64,000 bases of DNA, taken from positions 1 through 64,000 of the forward strand of contig JAHBXY010000025.1 in NCBI GenBank assembly GCA_019636275.1. The letters are read 5' to 3'. This document shows, piece by piece, positions 1 through 8,048 of this stretch (position 1 is its first letter; each line of letters opens with the position of its first letter). Below the pieces are notes generated by a model. It searched no databases. It saw only the letters and a list, made by a program, of their open reading frames with translations, and was not told the origin of the DNA. The DNA is from Planctomycetota bacterium (GTDB taxonomy: Bacteria > Planctomycetota > J058). The translations under genes were made by a program, and so were the position numbers.

Positions 1-152
1 GTCGCCCGGGCGCTGACGACGACCCCGGCGACGCCGCCCCCGACCGCCACGCCCAGGGCCGCCGCCAGGAGCGCGGCCTTGCCCCGGCCGTCGGCGCCGT
101 CGCGCCGCGGGTCGGTCCGCTCGCCTGGATGCGGGTGGCTGGCTGGGCTCAT
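1..152 (-). CDS. Putative membrane-anchored protein, N-terminal fragment
   Basis: The minus strand starts at an ATG (150-152) and stays open to the window edge, so only the first 50 codons are visible. They read as a short polar, Arg/Asp-rich cytoplasmic segment followed by a hydrophobic Ala/Val/Gly stretch at about residues 27-48, which fits one membrane segment. No family can be named. The gene is divergent from the GTPase-kinase that starts at 327, and 174 bp separate the two starts. No clear Shine-Dalgarno sequence precedes this start, so it is tentative. Confidence 0.45.
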   Translation of the reverse strand, partial: MSPASHPHPGERTDPRRDGADGRGKAALLAAALGVAVGGGVAGVVVSARA

Positions 153-226
153 GGACGCGGCCCGGCCCGGCAGGCGGGCCTCCGGCGCCCAGTATCCCAG
201 GCCTGCGCCCCGATCGCCGCCCGCGT

Positions 227-256
227 TTGCCCGGCCCCCCGGGGTTCCGATATGTT
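227..256 (+). promoter_or_regulatory. Candidate sigma70-like promoter
   Basis: TTGCCC (227-232) and TATGTT (251-256) are separated by 18 bp, about 70 bp upstream of the kinase start at 327. TATGTT is an AT-rich island in very GC-rich DNA, which makes it stand out. Only this spacing and partial match support the call. Confidence 0.3.
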
Positions 257-326
257 CCCCTCGGGGGCCATCGGTGTCGCGCCGGGGCGAGCGACCACGC
301 ACCTCACGAGGGACCAGCGCGCACCG

Positions 327-2597
327 ATGGCAGCAGCACAGGAGGTCCGCGTCCGGCTCGCCCTCGTCGGGCCCTCGGGCAGCGGCAAGACGGCGGCGCT
401 CGAGTACCTCCACCGCACGACGCCGGCCGATCAGCGCGGGCCGCTGGTCCAGCTCGTCGACCGTAGCGGCCGCACCCTCCTCTACGACCACGTCGAGCTG
501 CAGTACGGCCGCGTCGGCGACCTGCCCCTCTACGTCGACGTCTACTCCCTGCCGGGCAGCCCGTGGGCCGTCCTGGCCCGCCGGATCGTGCTCACGGGCT
601 GCAACGGGTTCATCTACGTCGTCGACGGGCGCGACACGGCCCTGGCCGAGGCCCACGCCGGGTTCATCGAGCTGTGCGAGTTCCTCGCCGAGCGCGGGCG
701 GACGCCGGAGACGGCGGCCCTCGTCGTGGCGCTCTCGCGCAAGGACGTGACGCGCGGCGCGCCGACGGCCGTCGAGGCCGCCCTGGCCGAGCACGTGGGC
801 GACCGCCTCCTGCACATCAGCACGCGCTCGGGCGAGGGCGTGACCGAGGCGGTGAAGAAGGCCACGGCCCTGGCCCTGGCCCGCGAGCGCGACGACCTCG
901 AGGCGCGGCGCCAGGGCGCGCCGCCGCCGCGGGCCTACGTGCCGCCGGGCCTCGAGGAGGAGGTCGAGCTGGCGCACGAGCTCTACCTGCGCGGCGCGGG
1001 GAAGTTCGGCGCCTTCTCGCCCCACTCCGACCCCTACCTGGGCGAGATCCTGCTCGAGCTGGGCGCCGTCACCGAGGCCGACCTCGACGAGGCGCTCCGG
1101 CTGCGCGCCGAGGCGTTCAAGCTGGCGCTGGGCGTGTCGCTCGAGGAGATCCTCACCAAGCGCGGCATGGTCGACCCGGAGCTGATCCCGCGCGCGCGCC
1201 TGCTCCGCGCCTGCGTGGAGGTGATCCACGAGGAGATCACCTTCGGCAAGCTGGCGACCGAGCTCGAGGCCGTGCCCTTCGCCCGGGTGAAGCAGGCGCT
1301 CGGCCTGCAGGCCAAGCGGCAGTTCCACAACTCGCTCGACCACCTGCTCACGCGCGCCGGGCAGCTCGACCGGCAGGCGCGCCAGCGGGTCCTGTGCCGG
1401 CTCCTGCAGGTGCACCAGGGCGAGCTCCTGCGCGACGAGCAGCCGGGCGAGGCCGGCGCGGTCGACACGCCGACGTTCGACACGAAGAGCTTCCGCGCCC
1501 TGCCGCTCTTCGGCGAGGTGGCGATCGGGTTGGGGCTCGTCACCCAGGAGCAGCTGCGCGAGGCGCTCGAGGAGCAGCGCCGCCTGAAGGCCAAGGGCCG
1601 CCGCCGCTTCGTCGGCTCGATCCTGCAGCAGAAGGGGCACCTCACCGAGGACGACGTGCGGCGCATCTGCCGCGCCCTCGAGGAGAAGATCGCCGACGAC
1701 CGCATCCAGGGCTACGAGATCATCTGCCCGCTCGGGCGCGGCAACATGGCGCTCGTGTTCGCCGCCACGCAGGTGAACCTCAACCGCGTCGTGGCGCTGA
1801 AGATCCTCGACCCGAAGCTGCTCGTCGACCAGGAGTTCGTCGAGCGCTTCCTGCGCGAGGCCCAGGCCGCGGCGCGCCTGAACCACCCGAACATCGTGCA
1901 GGCCTACGACGTCGGGTCGTCGGAGGACCTGCACTACTTCGCCATGGAGTACGTGGACGGCGTCACCGCCCGCGAGCTCCTCGACCGCGCCCCGAACCAG
2001 CGGCTCGAGCAGGAGACCGCGGTCGACGTCGTGGTGCAGGTGGCGCGCGCCCTCGACCACGCCGGGCGCCACCACCTCGTGCATCGCGACGTCAAGCCCG
2101 GCAACGTCATGATCAACCGCGAGGGGGTGGTCAAGCTCTGCGACCTGGGCCTGGCGACGACCCTCGACGCCGAGGGGCCGACCGAGTCGGCCATGATCCT
2201 CGGCTCGCCCTACTACATCTCGCCCGAGCAGATCGAGGGGCGGCCGGACCTCGACACGCGCGCCGACATCTACTCGCTCGGCGCCATGCTCTTCCACCTC
2301 GTCACCGGCCGCCCGCCCTTCACCGGGCGCACGCCCGAGGACGTGTGCCTCAAGCACCTCAGCGAGCCGGTCCCCGACCCGACCGACCTGAGCCCGACCG
2401 TCACGCAGACCCTCGTGCCGGTCATGTTCCGCATGATGGCCAAGGACCGCGACCAGCGGTACTCGAGCTGCGCCGAGGTCGTGCGCGCCCTGCTCGACCG
2501 CTTCCCGCAGGCCGGCAGCGACGAGCGGCAGGAGCAGCTCGCGCGTCAGATCCAGACCGGGTTCCCGTCGCGGAGGCTGTCCAAGAAGAAGCGCTGA
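327..2597 (+). CDS. MglA-like GTPase / Ser-Thr protein kinase fusion
   Basis: A 756-residue predicted cytoplasmic signalling protein. Residues 15-22 (GPSGSGKT) form a P-loop. The following segment, with a YSLPG motif and then NGFIYVVDGRD, resembles MglA small GTPases, although the usual Gln after PG is Ser. The middle holds two stretches of the type LGEILLELGAVTEADLDEAL, similar to the MshEN/GspE N-terminal fold. A Hanks-type kinase domain fills about residues 475-735, with HRDVKPGN at 586-593, an activation loop starting D606-L-G instead of DFG, and SPEQ. The longer open frame upstream lacks homology, so ATG 327, just before the GTPase domain, is preferred. A partner and a substrate cannot be inferred. 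The order GTPase, MshEN-like, kinase is unusual and suggests that nucleotide state controls the kinase. Confidence 0.85.
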   Translation: MAAAQEVRVRLALVGPSGSGKTAALEYLHRTTPADQRGPLVQLVDRSGRTLLYDHVELQYGRVGDLPLYVDVYSLPGSPWAVLARRIVLTGCNGFIYVVDGRDTALAEAHAGFIELCEFLAERGRTPETAALVVALSRKDVTRGAPTAVEAALAEHVGDRLLHISTRSGEGVTEAVKKATALALARERDDLEARRQGAPPPRAYVPPGLEEEVELAHELYLRGAGKFGAFSPHSDPYLGEILLELGAVTEADLDEALRLRAEAFKLALGVSLEEILTKRGMVDPELIPRARLLRACVEVIHEEITFGKLATELEAVPFARVKQALGLQAKRQFHNSLDHLLTRAGQLDRQARQRVLCRLLQVHQGELLRDEQPGEAGAVDTPTFDTKSFRALPLFGEVAIGLGLVTQEQLREALEEQRRLKAKGRRRFVGSILQQKGHLTEDDVRRICRALEEKIADDRIQGYEIICPLGRGNMALVFAATQVNLNRVVALKILDPKLLVDQEFVERFLREAQAAARLNHPNIVQAYDVGSSEDLHYFAMEYVDGVTARELLDRAPNQRLEQETAVDVVVQVARALDHAGRHHLVHRDVKPGNVMINREGVVKLCDLGLATTLDAEGPTESAMILGSPYYISPEQIEGRPDLDTRADIYSLGAMLFHLVTGRPPFTGRTPEDVCLKHLSEPVPDPTDLSPTVTQTLVPVMFRMMAKDRDQRYSSCAEVVRALLDRFPQAGSDERQEQLARQIQTGFPSRRLSKKKR

Positions 2598-2606
2598 GAC
2601 CCGCAG

Positions 2607-2954
2607 GGTTCACAACAGAGGAGCAGAGGGAGCAGAGGGCGTGCGGTGGGACCGCCCACGGGGCCCGCTCGCTCGTGCCTCGAAGGGCCGAGCGCCGTCT
2701 TCGGCGGGCCCCCGCGCCGAGGCCCGAGGTCCGCCTGCGCCCGGTTCGTCTCACGAGGAGAGGACGGTCACAGAGGGCACCGAGGTCACCGGCTCGTGCC
2801 ACCCTTCGGCGCCCTCGAGCCGAGATCCTCGGTGAAACCCTGGTCCCTCCTCGCGGCCCCCGTGACAGGCTCTCTCCTCGTCGGGCGGAGCATCCAGCCA
2901 GGGCATCCGTGGAGGCCGTGCGCTCTCTGCTCCCTCTGCTCCTCTGTGGTGAAC
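2607..2954. repeat. MITE-like element with about 37-bp terminal inverted repeats
   Basis: The gene-free stretch between the kinase and the dehydrogenase is bounded by 2607-2644 and 2918-2954. These are near-perfect reverse complements built from GAGCAGAGG-type units next to ACAGAGG and TTCAC. A related CACAGAGGGCACCGAGG segment occurs inside, near 2770-2785. No ORF with a plausible product is visible within it. The structure fits a short non-autonomous element or dispersed intergenic repeat; a transposase family cannot be assigned. Confidence 0.5.
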
Positions 2955-3012
2955 ATTCCTCGCGGGCCGGGCGCGCGAGCGCCCGTGGTAGGCTCTCCGC
3001 GCGAGGTGGAGC

Positions 3013-5775
3013 ATGCACGAGGAGCTCGTCAGGCGGCTCCGGGCGCGGCAGGCGACGGTCGGGATCGTCGGCCTGGGGTACGTCGGCCTCCCGCTGGCCC
3101 GGGCGTTCGCGCAGGCCGGGCACCGGGTCCTCGGGTTCGACGTCGACCCGGCGAAGGTCGAGCGGATCGAGCGCGGCGAGTCCTACATCGACGCCGTGCC
3201 GACGGAGGTCCTCGGCCGGCTGCGCCGCGACGAGCTGGTGCGCGCGACGACCGACTTCCGCCGCGCGCGCGAGGTCGACGCGGTCGCCATCTGCGTGCCG
3301 ACGCCGCTGACGATCAACCAGGACCCCGACACGTCCTACATCGAGCGCACCGGCGAGGCCCTCGCGCCGCACCTGCGGCCGGGGACGCTGGTCGTCCTCG
3401 AGAGCACGACCTACCCCGGCACGACCGACGAGCTCCTGCGCCCGCGGCTCGAGGCGAGCGGCCTGAAGGCCGGCCGCGACCTGTTCCTGGCCTTCTCGCC
3501 CGAGCGGGAGAACCCGGGCGACGCGGCCTGGAGCACGTCGCGCATCCCCAAGGTCGTCGGCGCCGACGACGAGGGCTCGCGCGCCGCCGCGGTGGCCCTC
3601 TACGAGGGGGCGGTCAGCACGGTCGTGCCCGTGTCGTCGTCGCGCGTGGCCGAGGCGACGAAGCTCCTGGAGAACATCTACCGCTGCGTGAACATCGCGC
3701 TCGTCAACGAGCTCAAGGTCTGCTTCAGCCGCATGGGGATCGACATCTTCGAGGTGATCGAGGCGGCGAAGACCAAGCCGTTCGGCTTCCAGGCCTTCTA
3801 CCCGGGGCCCGGGCTCGGGGGCCACTGCCTGGCGGGCTCCGAGACCGTCTGGGTGCGCGATGCCGCCGGGGTCCACGCGGTGCCCTTCCAGGACCTGTGT
3901 GAGCGGGCCGCGCTGGCGCACGGCGTCGAGCGCCGATCGGACGACGTCGAGGTCATCCGGCCGGTCGGGCTCGAGGCGCTGTCGTTCGACCTCGAGGCGC
4001 GCGAGCCGACGTTCGCCGCCGTGACACATCTGTTTCGACGCCGGGCTCCCGAGCCGCTCCTGCGCCTTCGCATGGCCGGGAATCGTCACATCACGGTGAC
4101 GGGCGGTCACCCCATGCTGTCCCATGACGGGTATCGGGTGAGCGAGACCCGCGCCGACGCGCTCTCGCCCGGCGACGGGCTCGTGCTGCTCACGTCCTGG
4201 CCCGACGAGGACCGTCCATGGGACGACACGATCGACCTCATCGAGGTCGCGCGGGCGCACGGGCTGTCGGCCGTGCGCGTCATCCCCCGGTCGGGGAGCT
4301 GGCGCGACCATGACTCCGCGATACGCCCGACGCTGCTGCGCCTGAAGCTCTCGCCGAAGGACGTGTACCGGCACGGCACGCTGCCGCTCGGGGCCTTCCT
4401 GGAGCTGGAGCGGCTCGGCCTCTGCCCGTTCCGCCGTGCAGACGTGCTCCTGGCCACGGGCAAGGGCCGCTCCTGGGCGACCGTCCCCGCCCACCTGCGG
4501 CTCGACGAGGACTTCGCGCGCCTCATCGGCTACTACCTGAGCGAAGGCTGCCTGACGACGGACGGCGGTGCGCTGCGGGTGCGCTTCTGCTTCGGCGCGC
4601 ACGAGGCGGAGTTGATCGACGACGCGCGCGCCATCCTCGATCGCGTGGGGGTGAAGCACTCGCACCACCGGCTCCGCAGCTGCGAGACGGTCCACATCAA
4701 GGTCTCGTCGCGCCTCTTCGGCGTGCTCATCCGCGACGTCCTCGGCTGCGGTGTGCGCTCCGAGGATGCCCGGGTGCCCGCGCGGCTCCTCGGCGCGCCC
4801 GCGCCGATCCGGTGCGCCGTGCTCGCTGGCATGCTGCGTGGCGACGGCGACGTCGACGGGACCTCGCGCTATCGCAGCTACCGCAAGCGGGGCAAGGCGT
4901 ACCACCACTGGTGGAACTCGGCCAAGGTCGGGTTCTTCACCTCGAGCCCGGTCCTCTTCCAGCAGGCGATCGGCCTCGTGCAGGCCATGGGGCTGGTCCC
5001 GACCTTTCACAAGAGCCGCCCGTACCTGCGCATCGCGGGGCCCCAGGTCGACGCCCTCGAGCCGCTGCTCGTCGGGGCGAAGGCGCAGCGCCTGGAGACC
5101 TGCCGCGAGGGGCGGCTACGCAGCGTCGCCCCGCGCACCTACGAGCCGCACGGCGCCTTCGCCACGGTGAAGGTCGTGTCGATCGAGGAGGTCGCCCCGG
5201 AGGACGTCTTCTCCATGGAGGTCGAAGGGACGCACACGTTCGTCACCAGCTACGGGCTCGCCGTGCACAACTGCATCCCGCTCGACCCCGTCTACCTGTC
5301 GTGGAAGGCGCGCGAGTTCGGCGTACGGACCAAGTTCATCGACCTCGCCGGCGAGGTGAACACGGCCATGCCCGAGTGGGTGGTCGAGCGGACCATGGAC
5401 GCCCTCAACGAGCAGGGCAAGCCGCTGCGCGGGTCGCGCGTCCTGCTCCTGGGCGTGGCCTACAAGAAGAACGTCGACGACCCGCGCGAGTCGCCGGCGC
5501 TCGTCCTGTGGGACATGCTGAAGAAGAAGGGCGCCGAGGTCGAGTACCACGACCCGCACATCGACTACCTCGGCAGCGGGCGCCACTACGCGGTCGAGCA
5601 GCACAGCCAGCCGCTCGACGCCGCCACCCTGGGGCGCGCCGACGTCGTCCTGATCGTCACCGACCACGACGCGGTCGACTACGCGCTCGTCGTCGAGCAC
5701 GCGCGGCTGGTCGTCGACACGCGCAACGCCACGAAGGCCGTCCGCGGCGCTTCCAAGCACGTGTTCCTGGCGTGA
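3013..5775 (+). CDS. UDP-sugar/nucleotide-sugar dehydrogenase, intein-containing precursor
   Basis: This protein oxidises an NDP-sugar (UDP-glucose, UDP-GlcNAc or UDP-ManNAc type) to the uronic acid using NAD, supplying precursors for surface polysaccharide. The N-terminal Rossmann motif GLGYVG is at residues 20-25. The typical GPGLGGH segment ends at H271 and resumes after the intein as CIPLDP at residue 754, so the catalytic Cys is the intein +1 residue. The C-terminal UDP-binding domain follows (YKKNVDDPRESPA). Without the 482-residue intein the mature enzyme is 438 residues, normal for the WbpA/WecC-type family. A strong Shine-Dalgarno GAGGTGGA (3003-3010) supports ATG 3013. The stop overlaps the next gene by 4 bases (GTGA). 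Exact substrate is not determinable; the locus context favours exopolysaccharide synthesis. Confidence 0.92.
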   Translation: MHEELVRRLRARQATVGIVGLGYVGLPLARAFAQAGHRVLGFDVDPAKVERIERGESYIDAVPTEVLGRLRRDELVRATTDFRRAREVDAVAICVPTPLTINQDPDTSYIERTGEALAPHLRPGTLVVLESTTYPGTTDELLRPRLEASGLKAGRDLFLAFSPERENPGDAAWSTSRIPKVVGADDEGSRAAAVALYEGAVSTVVPVSSSRVAEATKLLENIYRCVNIALVNELKVCFSRMGIDIFEVIEAAKTKPFGFQAFYPGPGLGGHCLAGSETVWVRDAAGVHAVPFQDLCERAALAHGVERRSDDVEVIRPVGLEALSFDLEAREPTFAAVTHLFRRRAPEPLLRLRMAGNRHITVTGGHPMLSHDGYRVSETRADALSPGDGLVLLTSWPDEDRPWDDTIDLIEVARAHGLSAVRVIPRSGSWRDHDSAIRPTLLRLKLSPKDVYRHGTLPLGAFLELERLGLCPFRRADVLLATGKGRSWATVPAHLRLDEDFARLIGYYLSEGCLTTDGGALRVRFCFGAHEAELIDDARAILDRVGVKHSHHRLRSCETVHIKVSSRLFGVLIRDVLGCGVRSEDARVPARLLGAPAPIRCAVLAGMLRGDGDVDGTSRYRSYRKRGKAYHHWWNSAKVGFFTSSPVLFQQAIGLVQAMGLVPTFHKSRPYLRIAGPQVDALEPLLVGAKAQRLETCREGRLRSVAPRTYEPHGAFATVKVVSIEEVAPEDVFSMEVEGTHTFVTSYGLAVHNCIPLDPVYLSWKAREFGVRTKFIDLAGEVNTAMPEWVVERTMDALNEQGKPLRGSRVLLLGVAYKKNVDDPRESPALVLWDMLKKKGAEVEYHDPHIDYLGSGRHYAVEQHSQPLDAATLGRADVVLIVTDHDAVDYALVVEHARLVVDTRNATKAVRGASKHVFLA
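3826..5271 (+). mobile_element. Intein with LAGLIDADG homing endonuclease
   Basis: This in-frame 482-residue insertion (precursor residues 272-753) splits the dehydrogenase exactly before its catalytic Cys. Splicing blocks are visible: Cys1 in CLAGSETVWV; TGGH with H366 (block B); and a C-terminal ThrHisThrPheVal stretch ending VHN followed by +1 Cys. Two LAGLIDADG-type motifs, LIGYYLSEG (504-512) and LAGMLRGDGD (604-613), carry acidic residues, so the endonuclease may be active. The reading frame is intact. Its codon use looks slightly less GC-extreme than the host gene, which would fit lateral acquisition, but I did not compute this. Confidence 0.92.
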
Positions 5776-6860
5776 CCCCGGCCGGGCAGCCGCTGCCGGA
5801 CCTCTACGCGCCCTGGCTGGCCGCGCTCCTGCCGGCGCCGATCCCGCTCGAGGCCCGGGCCACCTGCCGCGAGTGCGCCATGTGCCCGAAGGCCGACGGC
5901 GCCTTGCCGACGGCGACCTACGTGTTCAAGCCGGACGTGAAGTGCTGCGCGTTCCTCCCCCGGCTGCCGAACTTCCTCGTCGGCCGGATCCTCCGCGACG
6001 ACGACCCGGCCGCAGCGGCCGGGCGCCGGAGCGTCGAGGCGCGCGTGGCCGCCGGCGTGGGCGTGACGCCGCTGGGGCTCGACCGGCCGCCGCTGCACGA
6101 CCTGCACCTGCGCCACGCGATCGACGCCTTCGGCAACAGCCGGGCGCTCCGCTGCCCGCACTACGTCGACGAGGACGGCGGCTTGTGCGGGATCTGGCGG
6201 CATCGCGAGGCGACCTGCGCCACCTGGTTCTGCCGCTTCGAGCGCGGGCGCGTGGGCTTCGACCTGTGGCAGGCGGTCAAGCACCTCCTGGCCGAGGTCG
6301 AGCGCGACCTGGCCCTGCGCTGCGCGCTCGACGCCGGCGTCGACCCGGGCCTCCTGGCCGGGCTCCTGCCGCAGGAGGACGCCGCGGCCAGCGCCGGCCG
6401 GCCCTGGCAGGAGCTCGAGGGCGCCCCCGACCCCGGGGTCCACGCGGCCGCCTGGGGCGCCTGGGCGGGCCGCGAGGTCGAGCTCTACCTGCGCTGCGCC
6501 GACCTCGTCGACGGCCTCGGCTGGCCCGACGTCCTGTCCCGCTGCGGCCCGCGCGTGGCGGCGCGCGCGGCGGCCGTGCAGGCGGCCCACGCCCGGCGCC
6601 TCGACGCGCGCCTGCCCGCGCGCCTGCGGGCCGGCGGCTTCCAGGTGGCGGCCACGCGGCGCGACGGCGGCCTGCGGGCCGTGACCTACTCGCCGTTCGA
6701 CGCCATCGACCTGCCGGCCAGCCTCATCGCGCTCCTGCCCGCCTTCGACGGGCGGCCGACCGACGAGGTGCTCGAGGGGCTGCGCCGCGACCACGGCGTC
6801 GAGCTCGACCCCGGGTTCCTGCGCCAGCTCCTCGACTGGGGCGTGCTGGCCGGGGAGTGA
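5772..6860 (+). CDS. Cys-rich protein of unknown function
   Basis: A 362-residue protein starting with GTG at 5772, which overlaps the dehydrogenase stop by four bases, so the two are probably co-translated. The first 60 residues contain a cysteine cluster (CRECAMC, then KCCAF) followed by LPNFLVG, and further cysteines lie around residues 130-155 (CPHY, CGIW, CATWFC). Such spacing suggests metal or Fe-S binding, but no known ligand set is recognisable. I recall similar uncharacterised proteins with this conserved N-terminus in other bacteria; I cannot name a function. No signal peptide or membrane segment is seen. It ends 12 bp from the stop of the convergent minus-strand gene. Confidence 0.75.
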   Translation: MTPAGQPLPDLYAPWLAALLPAPIPLEARATCRECAMCPKADGALPTATYVFKPDVKCCAFLPRLPNFLVGRILRDDDPAAAAGRRSVEARVAAGVGVTPLGLDRPPLHDLHLRHAIDAFGNSRALRCPHYVDEDGGLCGIWRHREATCATWFCRFERGRVGFDLWQAVKHLLAEVERDLALRCALDAGVDPGLLAGLLPQEDAAASAGRPWQELEGAPDPGVHAAAWGAWAGREVELYLRCADLVDGLGWPDVLSRCGPRVAARAAAVQAAHARRLDARLPARLRAGGFQVAATRRDGGLRAVTYSPFDAIDLPASLIALLPAFDGRPTDEVLEGLRRDHGVELDPGFLRQLLDWGVLAGE

Positions 6861-6872
6861 TCATCCGACACT

Positions 6873-8048
6873 TCAGTCGAAGGCCACGCGGAACCCGATG
6901 CGGTCGCGGAGGCGCAGGAAGTCGGCGGTGTCGGTCGAGTCGACCGGCTCGCGCGAGGCCAGGCGGGTGACCTCGGGGCCGCGGGCCCACGAGCCGCCGC
7001 GCAGGACGCCGAAGCGCGCCTCGCCCTCGAAGCGGCCCTCGACCCACTCGGAGACGTTGCCGGCCAGGTCGAACACGCCGTAGATCGAGCGGTCGCGCGG
7101 GTGGCTGCCCACGGGGTCGAGCGCCGGCGCGCCGTCCTCGCCGCCCTGGTGGAGCCGCGCGGCCGGCTGCGGGGCCGCGGGGTCGAAGGCGTCGCCCCAG
7201 GGGAAGAAGCGGCCCGCCGGCCCGCGGGCGGCCTTCTCCCACTCGACCTCCGTGGGCAGGCGCAGGGCGCGGCCGAGCACGGACGAGCGCCAGCGGCAGT
7301 AGGCGCGCGCGCTCTCGAGGCGCACGCCCGCCGCCGGCAGGCGCTCGCGGCCGGCGCGCGGGACCTGCCGCAGCGGGTCGTCGGGGTGCGGGGCGAGCAG
7401 GAAGGGCGAGGGGAGATGCGCGGCGCGCTCGGCCGCGGGGAGCGCGTCGAGGAACTCGGCGTACTCGGCCGCCGTGACCTCGTGCTGGCCGAGGAAGAAG
7501 CCGGCCACCCACACGGGCTCGCGACGGGCGAAGAGCGGGCGGACGGCCTCCGGGTCGCCGCCGGCGAAGAACTCGCCCGGCGGCACGTGGACGAAGCCCG
7601 GCGGCACGCCGGCCGCGGCGGGCAGCTCGACGCGCACGACGACCGGGTCGGGGCCGCGGCGCAGGTGCAGCGGCACGCGTACGGGCACGCGGCCGGGGGC
7701 CTCGAGCACGAGGACGTACTCGCCCGGGGGGACCTCGAGCCCGGGGGTCACGGGGCTCGGGCCCAGGTCCTGCTGGTCGCCGAGCGACCAGGTCCGGTCG
7801 GCGTCGACGACGACGGCGTGGAGCACCACGCGCGCGCCCGGCGGGGAGGTCTCGACGGTGAGCAGGCGCGGGCGCCGCTCGCGCGCCGGGTCGAGGAGGC
7901 CGAGCGCCTCGAGCTCGCGGAGGACGGCGGCGACGAGCGCCTCGTCGCCGTCGCGCTCGGCGCGGCCGCGGAGCGCCTCGAGCAGGCCGCCGGCCAGCTC
8001 GAGCGCGCGCGCGGCGAGGGGTGCCCGGTCGGCGCGACGCGCAGGGCG
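6873..8048 (-). CDS. Formylglycine-generating-enzyme-like (SUMF1) half of a kinase/FGE protein
   Basis: This open segment lies in the same frame as the kinase ORF ending at 8049 and continues it after one in-frame TGA. It begins with a helical stretch (ELAGGLLEALRGRA), then a short beta domain, then an FGE/SUMF1 fold: FVHVPPGEFFAGG, LPTEVEWEKAARG, FFPWGD, DLAGNVSEWVEG, RGGSW. In the family this domain is C-type-lectin-like. True FGEs oxidise Cys in sulfatases, but the kinase-linked versions often lack proven activity. Kinase/FGE fusions are a known bacterial architecture, so this is most likely the C-terminal part of the gene at 8049-9326 rather than a separate gene. No good start codon with ribosome site precedes it; an internal start at 7829 gives 318 residues. 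Confidence 0.7.
   Translation of the reverse strand, partial: RPARRADRAPLAARALELAGGLLEALRGRAERDGDEALVAAVLRELEALGLLDPARERRPRLLTVETSPPGARVVLHAVVVDADRTWSLGDQQDLGPSPVTPGLEVPPGEYVLVLEAPGRVPVRVPLHLRRGPDPVVVRVELPAAAGVPPGFVHVPPGEFFAGGDPEAVRPLFARREPVWVAGFFLGQHEVTAAEYAEFLDALPAAERAAHLPSPFLLAPHPDDPLRQVPRAGRERLPAAGVRLESARAYCRWRSSVLGRALRLPTEVEWEKAARGPAGRFFPWGDAFDPAAPQPAARLHQGGEDGAPALDPVGSHPRDRSIYGVFDLAGNVSEWVEGRFEGEARFGVLRGGSWARGPEVTRLASREPVDSTDTADFLRLRDRIGFRVAFD

Noticed and set aside
2422-5010. 862-residue open frame on the minus strand across the dehydrogenase
   Set aside because: It is antisense to a clearly conserved enzyme and intein, is Arg/Ala/Gly-rich low-complexity, and has no motif; typical of GC-rich shadow frames.
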